Assembly (NCBI GenBank): GCA_944371545.1
Contig: CALVXT010000099.1
Coordinates: 1 to 5,244, forward strand
Direction of reading: 5' to 3'
DNA: 5,244 nucleotides
Source: an uncultured Bacilli bacterium
Lineage (GTDB): Bacteria > Bacillota_I > Bacilli_A > RF39 > UBA660
In this document: positions 1-5,244 of the stretch, piece after piece
Numbering within the stretch: the stretch's first letter is position 1
How the letters are laid out: each line of letters begins with the position of its first letter
The notes under the pieces: generated by a model
Databases searched by the model: none
Seen by the model: the letters and a program-made list of their open reading frames with translations, nothing else
Told to the model about the DNA's origin: nothing
Program-made: the position numbers and the translations under genes

Positions 1-1986
1 TTCATGTTGAGCTCTTGTACAAGCTACATAGAAAAGATTCTTTTCTTCTTTTGTATATTTAGAATCATCACTTTGATAGACAATGACACTATCAAACTCT
101 AGTCCTTTAGCTAGGTAAGCTGGAATAATTAATAAATCTTTATTAAATTCTTTTGTATTTGCATCAATTAAAGAAATTTTATATTTTTCTTTTATTTCTT
201 CAAATATTTTTTGGGAAGTTTTTTCATCCTTAGTCACGATAGCTGTATTTTTATATTTCTTTTGTAACTCTTGAATATCTTTTTCTAAATCATTCTTATG
301 ATGAATTTTAACTGGATTTTTGTTTTCTTTTCGAATAGCACTGACATGATTTAAATTTAAGATTTTGTTGGTATATTCAATGATTTCCTCACTTGAACGA
401 TATGTTTTATTTAATTCAATGTATTTACTTGGCCAAAGTTCTTTTAATTTTTCTAATGTATCGTAACGATAAAACGAGTTAATATTTTGATGAATATCTC
501 CTAAAATTGTAAAGTTTGCCTTTTTAAAAATTTTACTCAGAATTTTATATTGTAAAAAATTGTAATCTTGAGCTTCATCAATTACCACTTGTTCCATATA
601 TTTATCATACATGAATCCTTCTAATAATCCTTTTAAATATACTAAGAGTAAAGCATTTTCATAGGAAATACTTTTATTATTTTTTAATTTTTTTATTTCT
701 TCTTCTGACACATTTTCTTTAAAATAGAAACTTTCAAAAAAATCTATTAAGAATTTTTTATAATCTTTTTTGATTTCTAAGCTTTCTAATAAAAGCTTGT
801 GATATGTTTTTGCTTTCTTTTTACTTCCATTATAATTATTTTCACTTAGCTTTTCAGACATAGCTATTAGTCTTTCAAAAAATGGAAAACTTTGATATCG
901 TTTATGGAACATTTCATTTAACTCTTGTTTTGAATATTCAAAAACATGATTTTCAATAATTCCTTTTTTAAAAAATGTATTTTCTTCTAAATCTTTTACA
1001 TACTCTTCCATATTTCTAATGATTTCTTCGCTTTGTTTATATTCCATAAGTGCTTTATCTTTTTCTTCGCCTTGATAATATCTTGAAAGAAAGTGAATAA
1101 ACGATTCGACACTTTTGTATTCTTTAATAATTTTATTTAAATATTCGTGAAATGTTGTTTGTAAAGTATTTTCTTCTCCTAGTTCAGGTAGTACATTGGA
1201 AATGTATTCCGTAAAAATTTGGTTTGGAGAAAAGATGAGAATTTTTTCACTCGTCAAGTTTGGAATTTTGTAAAGCAGGAAAGCAATTCGGTGAAGAGCC
1301 ACGCTTGTTTTTCCAGACCCGGCAATTCCTTGGACAATCAAGTTTCGGTCTCTGATATTTCTAATTACCGCATTTTGTTCTTGTTGAATTGTGTTTACAA
1401 TATTTTTCATTTTTTCATTGGAATTTTCGGCTAATACTTCTTGTAAAACATCATCATTAATATTCAAAGAGTTGTCAAATACTCTTATTAATTTTTGATT
1501 TTCAATTTTGTATTGTCTTTTTCTTTTTAAGTTTCCTTTTATTAACCCTTCTGGGGCTTCGAAAGCACATGCACCTACTTCAAAATCATAAAAAAGACTA
1601 CTAATAGGTGCACGCCAGTCATGAATATAATTAGTGATTTCATCTTTTTTTAGATAAGTCATACCTATGTAAATGGTTTCTTCTTTATTATTTTCTGATT
1701 CAAAAATGATCGAGGCAAAATAAGGAGATGGTTTTATTCTCATAAGCTTTTTAAAATAATTTCTCTCTTCTAAAAGCCTTTTAGCTTCCATTTCACTTGA
1801 AGTTCGAACGCTTGTTAGTTCCTGAACATCCATATCTCCTTTATTTTCCCAAACATATTTTTGAAATTGCCGAATGTCTTCCTGATTTTTGAAAATCTTG
1901 TTACCCATTTCATCAATTTTTTGATTTAAAAAATTACATACTTTTTGTAAATGTTCTTTTTCTTTTTCAATTTCTCTTTTTTCCAT
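1..1986 (-). CDS. helD: HelD-family RNA polymerase recycling helicase/ATPase, C-terminus cut by window edge
   Basis: This is a superfamily 1, UvrD-like ATPase of the HelD family, which binds stalled RNA polymerase and removes it from DNA by ATP-driven conformational change. The 662 codons run open to the left edge with no stop. Residues 1-85 are a charged helical, probably coiled-coil N-terminus, the part that in known HelD enters the polymerase secondary channel. The HelD signature DWRAP is at 123-127, followed by a basic LKRKRQY stretch. The Q-motif (QQEQN) starts at 201. Walker A GIAGSGKT is at 220-227, Walker B DEAQD at 470-474, GDIHQ at 496-500, TYRSS at 528-532, AKGLEF at 626-631 and motif VI YVACTRA at 653-659. 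All catalytic motifs are intact, and only a short tail should be missing. The ATG at 1986 is chosen because AAGGAGGG lies six to seven bases upstream. DWRAP and the N-terminal coiled coil argue against UvrD, PcrA or Rep. It appears to be transcribed separately from the upstream genes. Confidence 0.94.
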   Translation of the reverse strand, partial: MEKREIEKEKEHLQKVCNFLNQKIDEMGNKIFKNQEDIRQFQKYVWENKGDMDVQELTSVRTSSEMEAKRLLEERNYFKKLMRIKPSPYFASIIFESENNKEETIYIGMTYLKKDEITNYIHDWRAPISSLFYDFEVGACAFEAPEGLIKGNLKRKRQYKIENQKLIRVFDNSLNINDDVLQEVLAENSNEKMKNIVNTIQQEQNAVIRNIRDRNLIVQGIAGSGKTSVALHRIAFLLYKIPNLTSEKILIFSPNQIFTEYISNVLPELGEENTLQTTFHEYLNKIIKEYKSVESFIHFLSRYYQGEEKDKALMEYKQSEEIIRNMEEYVKDLEENTFFKKGIIENHVFEYSKQELNEMFHKRYQSFPFFERLIAMSEKLSENNYNGSKKKAKTYHKLLLESLEIKKDYKKFLIDFFESFYFKENVSEEEIKKLKNNKSISYENALLLVYLKGLLEGFMYDKYMEQVVIDEAQDYNFLQYKILSKIFKKANFTILGDIHQNINSFYRYDTLEKLKELWPSKYIELNKTYRSSEEIIEYTNKILNLNHVSAIRKENKNPVKIHHKNDLEKDIQELQKKYKNTAIVTKDEKTSQKIFEEIKEKYKISLIDANTKEFNKDLLIIPAYLAKGLEFDSVIVYQSDDSKYTKEEKNLFYVACTRAQHE

Positions 1987-1991
1987 TCTTT

Positions 1992-1999
1992 CCCTCCTT
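1992..1999 (-). promoter_or_regulatory. Strong ribosome binding site of helD
   Basis: The minus strand reads AAGGAGGG, close to a perfect match to the anti-Shine-Dalgarno sequence, with its GGAGG core six bases before the ATG at 1986. It fixes the start of helD and is the strongest ribosome binding site in the window. It lies only about 12 bases downstream of the U-tract of the leader hairpin at 2012-2037. Confidence 0.88.
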
Positions 2000-2011
2000 T
2001 TTGAAAACGAC

Positions 2012-2037
2012 AAAAAACCCGATCGCTCGAGTTTTTT
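2012..2037 (-). terminator. GNRA-loop hairpin with U-tract in the helD leader (terminator or attenuator)
   Basis: On the minus strand, AAAAAACTCGA (2037-2027) pairs with TCGGGTTTTTT (2022-2012) around the loop GCGA, a GNRA tetraloop. All 11 positions pair if one U-G wobble is allowed. On the plus strand the same position is a C-A mismatch, so the structure is oriented for leftward RNA. The 3' arm ends in six U. Only about 12 bases separate it from the helD ribosome binding site, too little for another promoter, so any helD promoter must lie upstream and helD transcripts must cross the hairpin. It could therefore be a leader attenuator, a 5' stabilising hairpin, or a second terminator against read-through from the upstream gene. 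A lower stem may also form between TTGA at 2040-2037 and TCAA at 2004-2001. Confidence 0.7.
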
Positions 2038-2045
2038 CAAGTTAC

Positions 2046-2077
2046 ATTAAAATTGTTTTATTTAAGTAAAAAGTCAA
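2046..2077 (-). promoter_or_regulatory. Candidate helD promoter
   Basis: The minus strand carries TTGACT (2077-2072, five of six matches to TTGACA) and TTTAAT (2051-2046, five of six matches to TATAAT). The 20-base spacing is longer than the usual 16-18. If used, transcription would start near 2039, at the base of the leader hairpin. A rival -10 is TATGAT at 2092-2087, without a convincing -35. Both would place the hairpin inside the helD transcript. The -35 also sits in the near-palindrome 2070-2086. Confidence 0.33.
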
Positions 2078-2091
2078 GTTGATTTTATCAT

Positions 2092-2119
2092 AAAAAAAAG
2101 ATTTTGTATATCTTTTTTT
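2092..2119 (-). terminator. AT-rich hairpin terminator overlapping the stop of the 315-residue gene
   Basis: AAAAAAAGAT (minus strand 2119-2110) pairs with ATCTTTTTTT (2102-2093) around a seven-base loop, followed by a further T. The first arm includes bases of the TAA stop at 2120-2118. The stem holds only one G-C pair, so it is weak as a hairpin, but the U-tract is good. Its position directly at the end of the 2118-3065 gene supports a terminator role. The symmetric A and T runs would let it act in both directions. Confidence 0.6.
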
Positions 2120-3065
2120 AAAATTCTAAATAAGAAACATATACATCGTTAAACTCTGTAGCTGCAATATCATATGAACAATTTAAGAAATATCCAGTTT
2201 CTCTACTTTCTAAAACAGTAGTGGAAATATTCGTACAAGATGTTGTACCATCATTACAATTTATGATTATTCCTTCATTAGGAACAATTGAAATTACGCT
2301 TTCTTCTGTTACTAATTCATTTTTAACTAGATAGTCTTTAACAATTTCTTTTTCATAACTTTGAGGATCTTCTGGATTTTCTTCATATTTTAAAACTTTT
2401 TCACGAGTACCTATATTTGGTAAAACATCACTAACGATTGTTTCATTATTTTCATCTAAAGCAAATTGAACAATGTAAGAAACTACTAAATCTCCTTTTT
2501 CATTTCTTTGTTCCTCTGACACATTCAAACAATTTGGAGCGTTTTCATTACAACTATATTCTATATTTATTAAATAATTTAATTTGTTATCTACTATTCC
2601 ATAATAAATAGATTCTAAAATGTTTGATGAAGCAATTCCTTCATAGTTAATCTGTCCATTTAATTTTTCCCAAATTGTTGATAACAAAGATTCGCAATCG
2701 TCTATCGCTGGTATTGTTAAACTAGATATTTTGTTTTCTTCTAAAACAGCGGTTATTTTGAAAGTCCATTTTCCATCATTTATATAAGCCAAGGCATTTG
2801 GTAGAGAAATGCAAGCCTCTTCACTAGGACAACTTACTTCTAAATCTGCTGTAAAAATTCCTTCACTTATTGTGGTTACCGTTACATCATCAGACCAGAC
2901 TTCGTCATTATTTGTATAATACTCTTTTAATAATTCTTTGTAATCTATTGCAACTTCAGATGTATCATCTTCGTCTTTTCCAAATAATGTTATTAAAGAC
3001 ATTGTTATACAAAATACTATAACCACTCCTAAAATAATAAATGTACCCATTTTTTTATTCTTCAT
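2118..3065 (-). CDS. Membrane-anchored, cysteine-rich triple-repeat extracytoplasmic protein, function unknown
   Basis: I do not recognise this 315-residue protein. It has a short Lys-rich N-terminus (KNKK), one hydrophobic segment at about residues 7-29, and a mostly acidic remainder that should lie outside the cell. Eight cysteines follow the membrane segment: C79/C85, C172/C179, C270/C277, plus single C124 and C296. The three close pairs sit in matching settings: a helical stretch, a beta-like strand ending in Cys, a five- or six-residue loop, a second Cys, then a Gly 12-14 residues later leading into another strand. This indicates three tandem repeats at roughly 43-121, 148-218 and 241-315. 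C19 lies in the membrane segment and has no lipobox around it. The ATG at 3065 is supported by AAGGTGA about five bases upstream. The gene follows the DUF1972 glycosyltransferase after 55 bases, so a role in the envelope is plausible but is inference only. Confidence 0.88.
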   Translation of the reverse strand: MKNKKMGTFIILGVVIVFCITMSLITLFGKDEDDTSEVAIDYKELLKEYYTNNDEVWSDDVTVTTISEGIFTADLEVSCPSEEACISLPNALAYINDGKWTFKITAVLEENKISSLTIPAIDDCESLLSTIWEKLNGQINYEGIASSNILESIYYGIVDNKLNYLINIEYSCNENAPNCLNVSEEQRNEKGDLVVSYIVQFALDENNETIVSDVLPNIGTREKVLKYEENPEDPQSYEKEIVKDYLVKNELVTEESVISIVPNEGIIINCNDGTTSCTNISTTVLESRETGYFLNCSYDIAATEFNDVYVSYLEF

Positions 3066-3069
3066 ACTC

Positions 3070-3076
3070 TCACCTT
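3070..3076 (-). promoter_or_regulatory. Ribosome binding site of the triple-repeat protein gene
   Basis: The minus strand reads AAGGTGA, ending five bases before the ATG at 3065-3063. It supports that ATG over the in-frame Met at residue 6, which would also shorten the positively charged segment before the membrane helix. Confidence 0.7.
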
Positions 3077-3082
3077 ATCTAA

Positions 3083-3111
3083 ATTGTATCAATTCATTTT
3101 TAAAAATACAA
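3083..3111 (-). promoter_or_regulatory. Candidate promoter for the triple-repeat protein gene
   Basis: The minus strand has TACAAT (3088-3083, five of six matches to TATAAT) and, at the ideal spacing of 17, TTGTAT (3111-3106, three of six matches to TTGACA). Transcription would start near 3076, giving a leader of only about 11 bases that begins at the ribosome binding site. The -10 is embedded in the inverted repeat AATTG-TAT-CAATT (plus strand 3082-3094). Read-through from the glycosyltransferase operon is the alternative. Confidence 0.4.
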
Positions 3112-3124
3112 GATCGATTTTTAA
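3100..3124 (-). repeat. All-AT inverted repeat after the DUF1972 glycosyltransferase stop
   Basis: TTAAAAAT (3100-3107) and ATTTTTAA (3117-3124) form a perfect eight-base inverted repeat with a nine-base loop, overlapping the TAA stop of the glycosyltransferase. The stem contains only A-T pairs and no extended U-tract follows it in the leftward direction. It could be a very weak terminator, or chance in AT-rich DNA. If it does not terminate, the next gene is co-transcribed with the glycosyltransferases. Confidence 0.3.
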
Positions 3125-4296
3125 TTTTCTATTAATGTTTCAAAAATTTTACTATATTTTTTTACAACTAAATCCCAAGTATACTCTTTATGAATTCTTT
3201 CTTTAGCCAAAACGCCATAGTCTTTTTGTTCTTTTTCTGTTAATTTTTCTGTTTTATTAATCACTTTTTTTAAATTATTTTCTTCTTTTGTAAAATAAAA
3301 ACAACTATTTTCTCCTACTTCTTTGTTGTAAGAAACATCATACAAAATGTTTACATTGGTGTTGGCAAGGGCTTCTAAAAGTGATGGATTTGTTCCGCCA
3401 GCTGAGTGACCGTGAATATATGCATATGCATGTTGTCTAAAATAAAGTAAGCTTTCCTGTTCATAAACTGACCCGATAAATTTAATTCTTTTATCCTTAT
3501 CAAAGTTTGTATTTTCTTTTAATTGTTGATAAAATTTATTTTTTTCTAAATTACATATAATTACTAAATCTTTTTTGGTTTTGCTTTTCATAAATTCTTT
3601 AATCATTGTTTCATAATTGTTCTCAGGAATAAATCTTCCCACTATTAGATAATAGTTTTTTGAACTTATTTGATATTTTTCCCAAAGTTCTTTTACCATT
3701 TTTGTTTTATATGCTTTTGTATTTTCATAAGCTCCATATGCAATAAATGTTGATGGAGTTTGATATTTTTGATATTTGTTGTTTACATACTCTAGTATAG
3801 ATTTTGAATCGCAAACACAGTAATCGCTATACTTTATACTATAGCGTTCACTAATTTTAAAGCACTTTTTAATCCACCAAGCCCATTTTTCTCTTTTCCA
3901 TTCCAAGCCATCCGGATTGATAATTACTTTTACTCCCATTTTATGAAGTTTAGGAATCCAGAAAGGAAATAGAGGTCCAACTTTGCAACCCAAAATTACC
4001 ATAACTGTATTTTCTAAATGATTTTGTTCAATATATTTACTAAAATAGTTGATTGATTTAATGGTAAATGTAAACATCGTTACAAATCCTTGTTTTGGAG
4101 TATAAATATTTGGGCAAATCACATTGTCTATTTTATCAATTTTTTTATCTTTTTCTTTTTCATGAGTCAAATTTGGAACATAATATTTTATACTCTCATC
4201 TTTTGTATTTCCAACTAAGTTCGTTACAAAAGTCTCCCAACCACCATAATTGTATTTATAACCTCTTGCTCCAATAATAATAATATTTTTTTTCAT
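3121..4296 (-). CDS. DUF1972 / GT4-like glycosyltransferase, probable rhamnosyltransferase-type
   Basis: This 391-residue cytoplasmic or membrane-associated enzyme has the GT-B fold pattern. The DUF1972 N-terminal signature IIGARGYKYNYGGWETFV is at 7-24, NPDGLEW at 127-133, a VCDSKSI segment at 161-167, and a second Rossmann domain begins near 215 (YYLIVGRF). The donor-site motif HSAGGTNPSLLEAL is at 297-310. Its E308 matches the last Glu of the GT4 E-x7-E motif, while the first Glu position is G300, as I recall for this family. Known relatives include Cps2T/WchF and GacB/RgpA, which transfer rhamnose from dTDP-rhamnose to a lipid-linked sugar; the actual donor here is not provable from sequence. 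An in-frame ATG at 4332 would add 12 residues, but the ATG at 4296 matches the family N-terminus and has GAGGG eight bases upstream. It follows the GT2 gene by 11 bases, so the two are probably one operon with coupled translation. Confidence 0.9.
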   Translation of the reverse strand: MKKNIIIIGARGYKYNYGGWETFVTNLVGNTKDESIKYYVPNLTHEKEKDKKIDKIDNVICPNIYTPKQGFVTMFTFTIKSINYFSKYIEQNHLENTVMVILGCKVGPLFPFWIPKLHKMGVKVIINPDGLEWKREKWAWWIKKCFKISERYSIKYSDYCVCDSKSILEYVNNKYQKYQTPSTFIAYGAYENTKAYKTKMVKELWEKYQISSKNYYLIVGRFIPENNYETMIKEFMKSKTKKDLVIICNLEKNKFYQQLKENTNFDKDKRIKFIGSVYEQESLLYFRQHAYAYIHGHSAGGTNPSLLEALANTNVNILYDVSYNKEVGENSCFYFTKEENNLKKVINKTEKLTEKEQKDYGVLAKERIHKEYTWDLVVKKYSKIFETLIEN

Positions 4297-4304
4297 ATGT
4301 TCAT

Positions 4305-4309
4305 CCCTC
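4305..4309 (-). promoter_or_regulatory. Ribosome binding site overlapping the GT2 stop codon
   Basis: GAGGG on the minus strand shares its first two bases with the TGA stop (4310-4308) of the upstream GT2 gene and lies eight bases before the ATG at 4296. This decides the start of the DUF1972 gene and suggests that ribosomes finishing the GT2 gene help start the next one. Another ATG at 4304-4302 is out of frame and meets a stop after two more codons. Confidence 0.72.
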
Positions 4310-5153
4310 AAATCCAAAAAGTCAAATAGCAAAAAAACAAGCTAATGTAATAAAATAAACGAATAATCCCATATCCTAAAAAGTTCATATGCATATAATT
4401 TTTTATATAGTATTTTTGACTATTTTTTAAAATCTTATATTTTTTTACTTTTTTTAAACTTTTATCTACACTTTGAGAAAGTGCATGAGTAACACTTACT
4501 GTTGTATCGACATAGGTTTCTAAATTTTTTTCTTTGGCTTTTTTCGCTAAAATGTTTTCTTCATAATATAAGAATGTATGTGAATCAAAATATTTAATTT
4601 TTTTAAAACTTTTTAAGCGTCCTAAAAAGAAACATCCATGGAGTACATCTACTTTTGTTAATTTTTCTTGATAATATTCTTCTTTATACTTTAGAAGTTT
4701 ATGGCTATATTTTCCAAAAAAATTGATGTTAGATAGTAATTCGCTTAAAAAATTAGGAAGCTTCCATCCTTTAGATATTGTTCCATTTTCTAAAATTTTT
4801 GGTCCTAAAAAAGAAATATTCTCATGAGTTTTTATGTCATGAATTAGTTCTTTTAAAACTCCTTCTTCAATTAGAACATCAGGATTTGAGATGATTGCAA
4901 TTTCACAAGAAGTATTTTTTTCTAAATATTTTAAACCAAGATTATTTCCAGCTGCATAACCAAGATTTTTTTCAGCTTGCAATAGAATAATTTTTTTATT
5001 TTCATATTCTTTTAATTTTTCCATTGAGTTATCTGTACTACAATTATCTACTACAATAATTTTTGAAAGACAGCTATAGTCTTTAATTTGATTTAGCATT
5101 TTACTTGTATTTTCGTAGTCGTTATAATTTAAAATAATTATTCCTGTTTTCAT
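4308..5153 (-). CDS. Family 2 (GT-A) glycosyltransferase, rhamnosyltransferase-like, with C-terminal hydrophobic tail
   Basis: This 281-residue protein follows the GT2 pattern of enzymes that add a sugar to a lipid-linked glycan at the inner face of the membrane. Visible motifs are NYN at 9-11, VVDNCSTDNS at 34-43 with nucleotide-binding D36, NLGYAAGNN at 63-71, and SNPDV at 89-93, which stands where other GT2 enzymes have DXD. HGCFFLGR at 172-179, the YYEEN site at 196-200 (usually Y-x-E-D, probable catalytic base) and THALSQS at 222-228 complete the set. The NPD form is typical of WbbL/RgpB-like rhamnosyltransferases, so dTDP-rhamnose is a plausible donor, though this is inference. Residues about 258-281 are strongly hydrophobic and end the protein, suggesting membrane attachment. 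Length is normal for the family. The ATG at 5153 has GAGGA four bases upstream. It is probably the first gene of the operon and ends in TGA. Confidence 0.92.
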   Translation of the reverse strand: MKTGIIILNYNDYENTSKMLNQIKDYSCLSKIIVVDNCSTDNSMEKLKEYENKKIILLQAEKNLGYAAGNNLGLKYLEKNTSCEIAIISNPDVLIEEGVLKELIHDIKTHENISFLGPKILENGTISKGWKLPNFLSELLSNINFFGKYSHKLLKYKEEYYQEKLTKVDVLHGCFFLGRLKSFKKIKYFDSHTFLYYEENILAKKAKEKNLETYVDTTVSVTHALSQSVDKSLKKVKKYKILKNSQKYYIKNYMHMNFLGYGIIRLFYYISLFFCYLTFWI

Positions 5154-5157
5154 AGTT

Positions 5158-5162
5158 TCCTC
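5158..5162 (-). promoter_or_regulatory. Ribosome binding site of the GT2 gene
   Basis: GAGGA on the minus strand, within AAAGAGGAAA, lies four bases before the ATG at 5153. It supports that start, which also places the NYN motif at the usual distance from the N-terminus of a GT2 enzyme. Confidence 0.72.
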
Positions 5163-5174
5163 TTTCTGCTACTT

Positions 5175-5203
5175 ATTATAACGTTTTTTTCTCAAAAGAT
5201 AAA
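5175..5203 (-). promoter_or_regulatory. Leftward promoter of the glycosyltransferase operon
   Basis: A perfect TATAAT lies on the minus strand at 5180-5175. At a spacing of 17 the -35 is TTTATC (5203-5198), a poor match (three of six). An A-tract of seven lies in the spacer. Transcription would start near 5168, giving a leader of about 15 bases with the ribosome binding site inside it. This supports the GT2 gene as the first of the operon. The weak -35 may mean low expression or activator dependence. Confidence 0.58.
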
Positions 5204-5230
5204 TATTTTTACTCTTTTTTAAATTAGTCA

Positions 5231-5239
5231 TGCTATAAT
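5231..5239 (+). promoter_or_regulatory. Rightward extended -10 promoter for a divergent gene outside the window
   Basis: The plus strand reads TGCTATAAT, a full extended -10 element (TGn followed by perfect TATAAT). No strong -35 is seen; TTTACT at 5208-5213 is four of six but spaced 20 bases. Extended -10 promoters often work without a good -35. It would start a rightward transcript just past the window edge, so 5154-5244 is probably a divergent intergenic region. Confidence 0.5.
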
Positions 5240-5244
5240 TTTAA

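Noticed and set aside
1219..1434. Plus-strand open frame of 71 codons
   Set aside because: It lies wholly antisense to the Walker A and Q-motif region of helD, has no convincing ribosome binding site, and its composition looks like a shadow of the coding strand.
1..1986. UvrD, PcrA or Rep DNA repair helicase
   Set aside because: The N-terminal coiled-coil, the DWRAP signature and the spacing before Walker A are those of HelD, and UvrD/PcrA start almost directly with the Q-motif and Walker A.
3007..3012. Possible lipoprotein cysteine (C19) in the anchored repeat protein
   Set aside because: The residues before C19 are IVF, not a lipobox of the L-A/S-G/A-C type, and the hydrophobic run continues well past the Cys, which fits an uncleaved membrane anchor.
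3414..3432. Palindromic TGCATATGCA-like stretch
   Set aside because: It falls inside codons for the YAYIHG segment of the DUF1972 enzyme and is explained by coding sequence in AT-rich DNA.
4095..4277. Plus-strand open frame of 60 codons
   Set aside because: It is antisense to the conserved N-terminal region of the DUF1972 glycosyltransferase, and its product looks like low-complexity reverse-strand translation.
4308..4310. TGA read as Trp (Mycoplasma-type code)
   Set aside because: TGA here ends the GT2 protein right after its hydrophobic tail, where the next gene's ribosome binding site begins. Trp is encoded by TGG, for example in DWRAP of HelD, and no in-frame TGA was seen inside genes.

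Overview
The window is strongly AT-rich, and all three complete genes and one partial gene lie on the minus strand. Clear GGAGG-type ribosome binding sites, TATAAT-like promoters and AT-rich hairpin terminators point to a low-GC Gram-positive bacterium (Bacilli/Clostridia-like, possibly one of the uncultured gut Bacilli lineages). One gene ends in TGA while Trp is read from TGG, so the standard bacterial code fits and a Mycoplasma-type code does not. The species cannot be named from this sequence.

In the direction of transcription (right to left), the window opens with a divergent promoter region at 5154-5244. It has a leftward TATAAT promoter for the glycosyltransferase genes and a rightward extended -10 element for a gene beyond the window. 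Next comes a tight two-gene unit: a GT2 glycosyltransferase (4308-5153) and, 11 bases after its stop, a GT4-like DUF1972 glycosyltransferase (3121-4296). Both resemble enzymes that add sugars, often rhamnose, to lipid-linked cell-wall or capsule polysaccharide precursors. A single-pass, membrane-anchored, cysteine-rich protein of unknown function follows (2118-3065). I find that its outer part is built of three copies of a C-x5/6-C repeat. An AT-rich hairpin overlaps its stop codon.

The left 2 kb is a HelD-family UvrD-like helicase (1-1986), an ATPase that strips stalled RNA polymerase from DNA. Its C-terminal end is cut by the window edge. Between its likely promoter and its strong ribosome binding site lies a hairpin with a GNRA loop and a U-tract, placed like a leader attenuator.

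The two glycosyltransferases probably work in sequence on one glycan, and the anchored protein may act at the same surface, but only proximity supports that link. helD looks like a separate transcription unit. No RNA genes, CRISPR arrays, insertion sequences or clear signs of recent transfer were seen. The most unusual items are the triple-repeat secreted protein and the helD leader hairpin.
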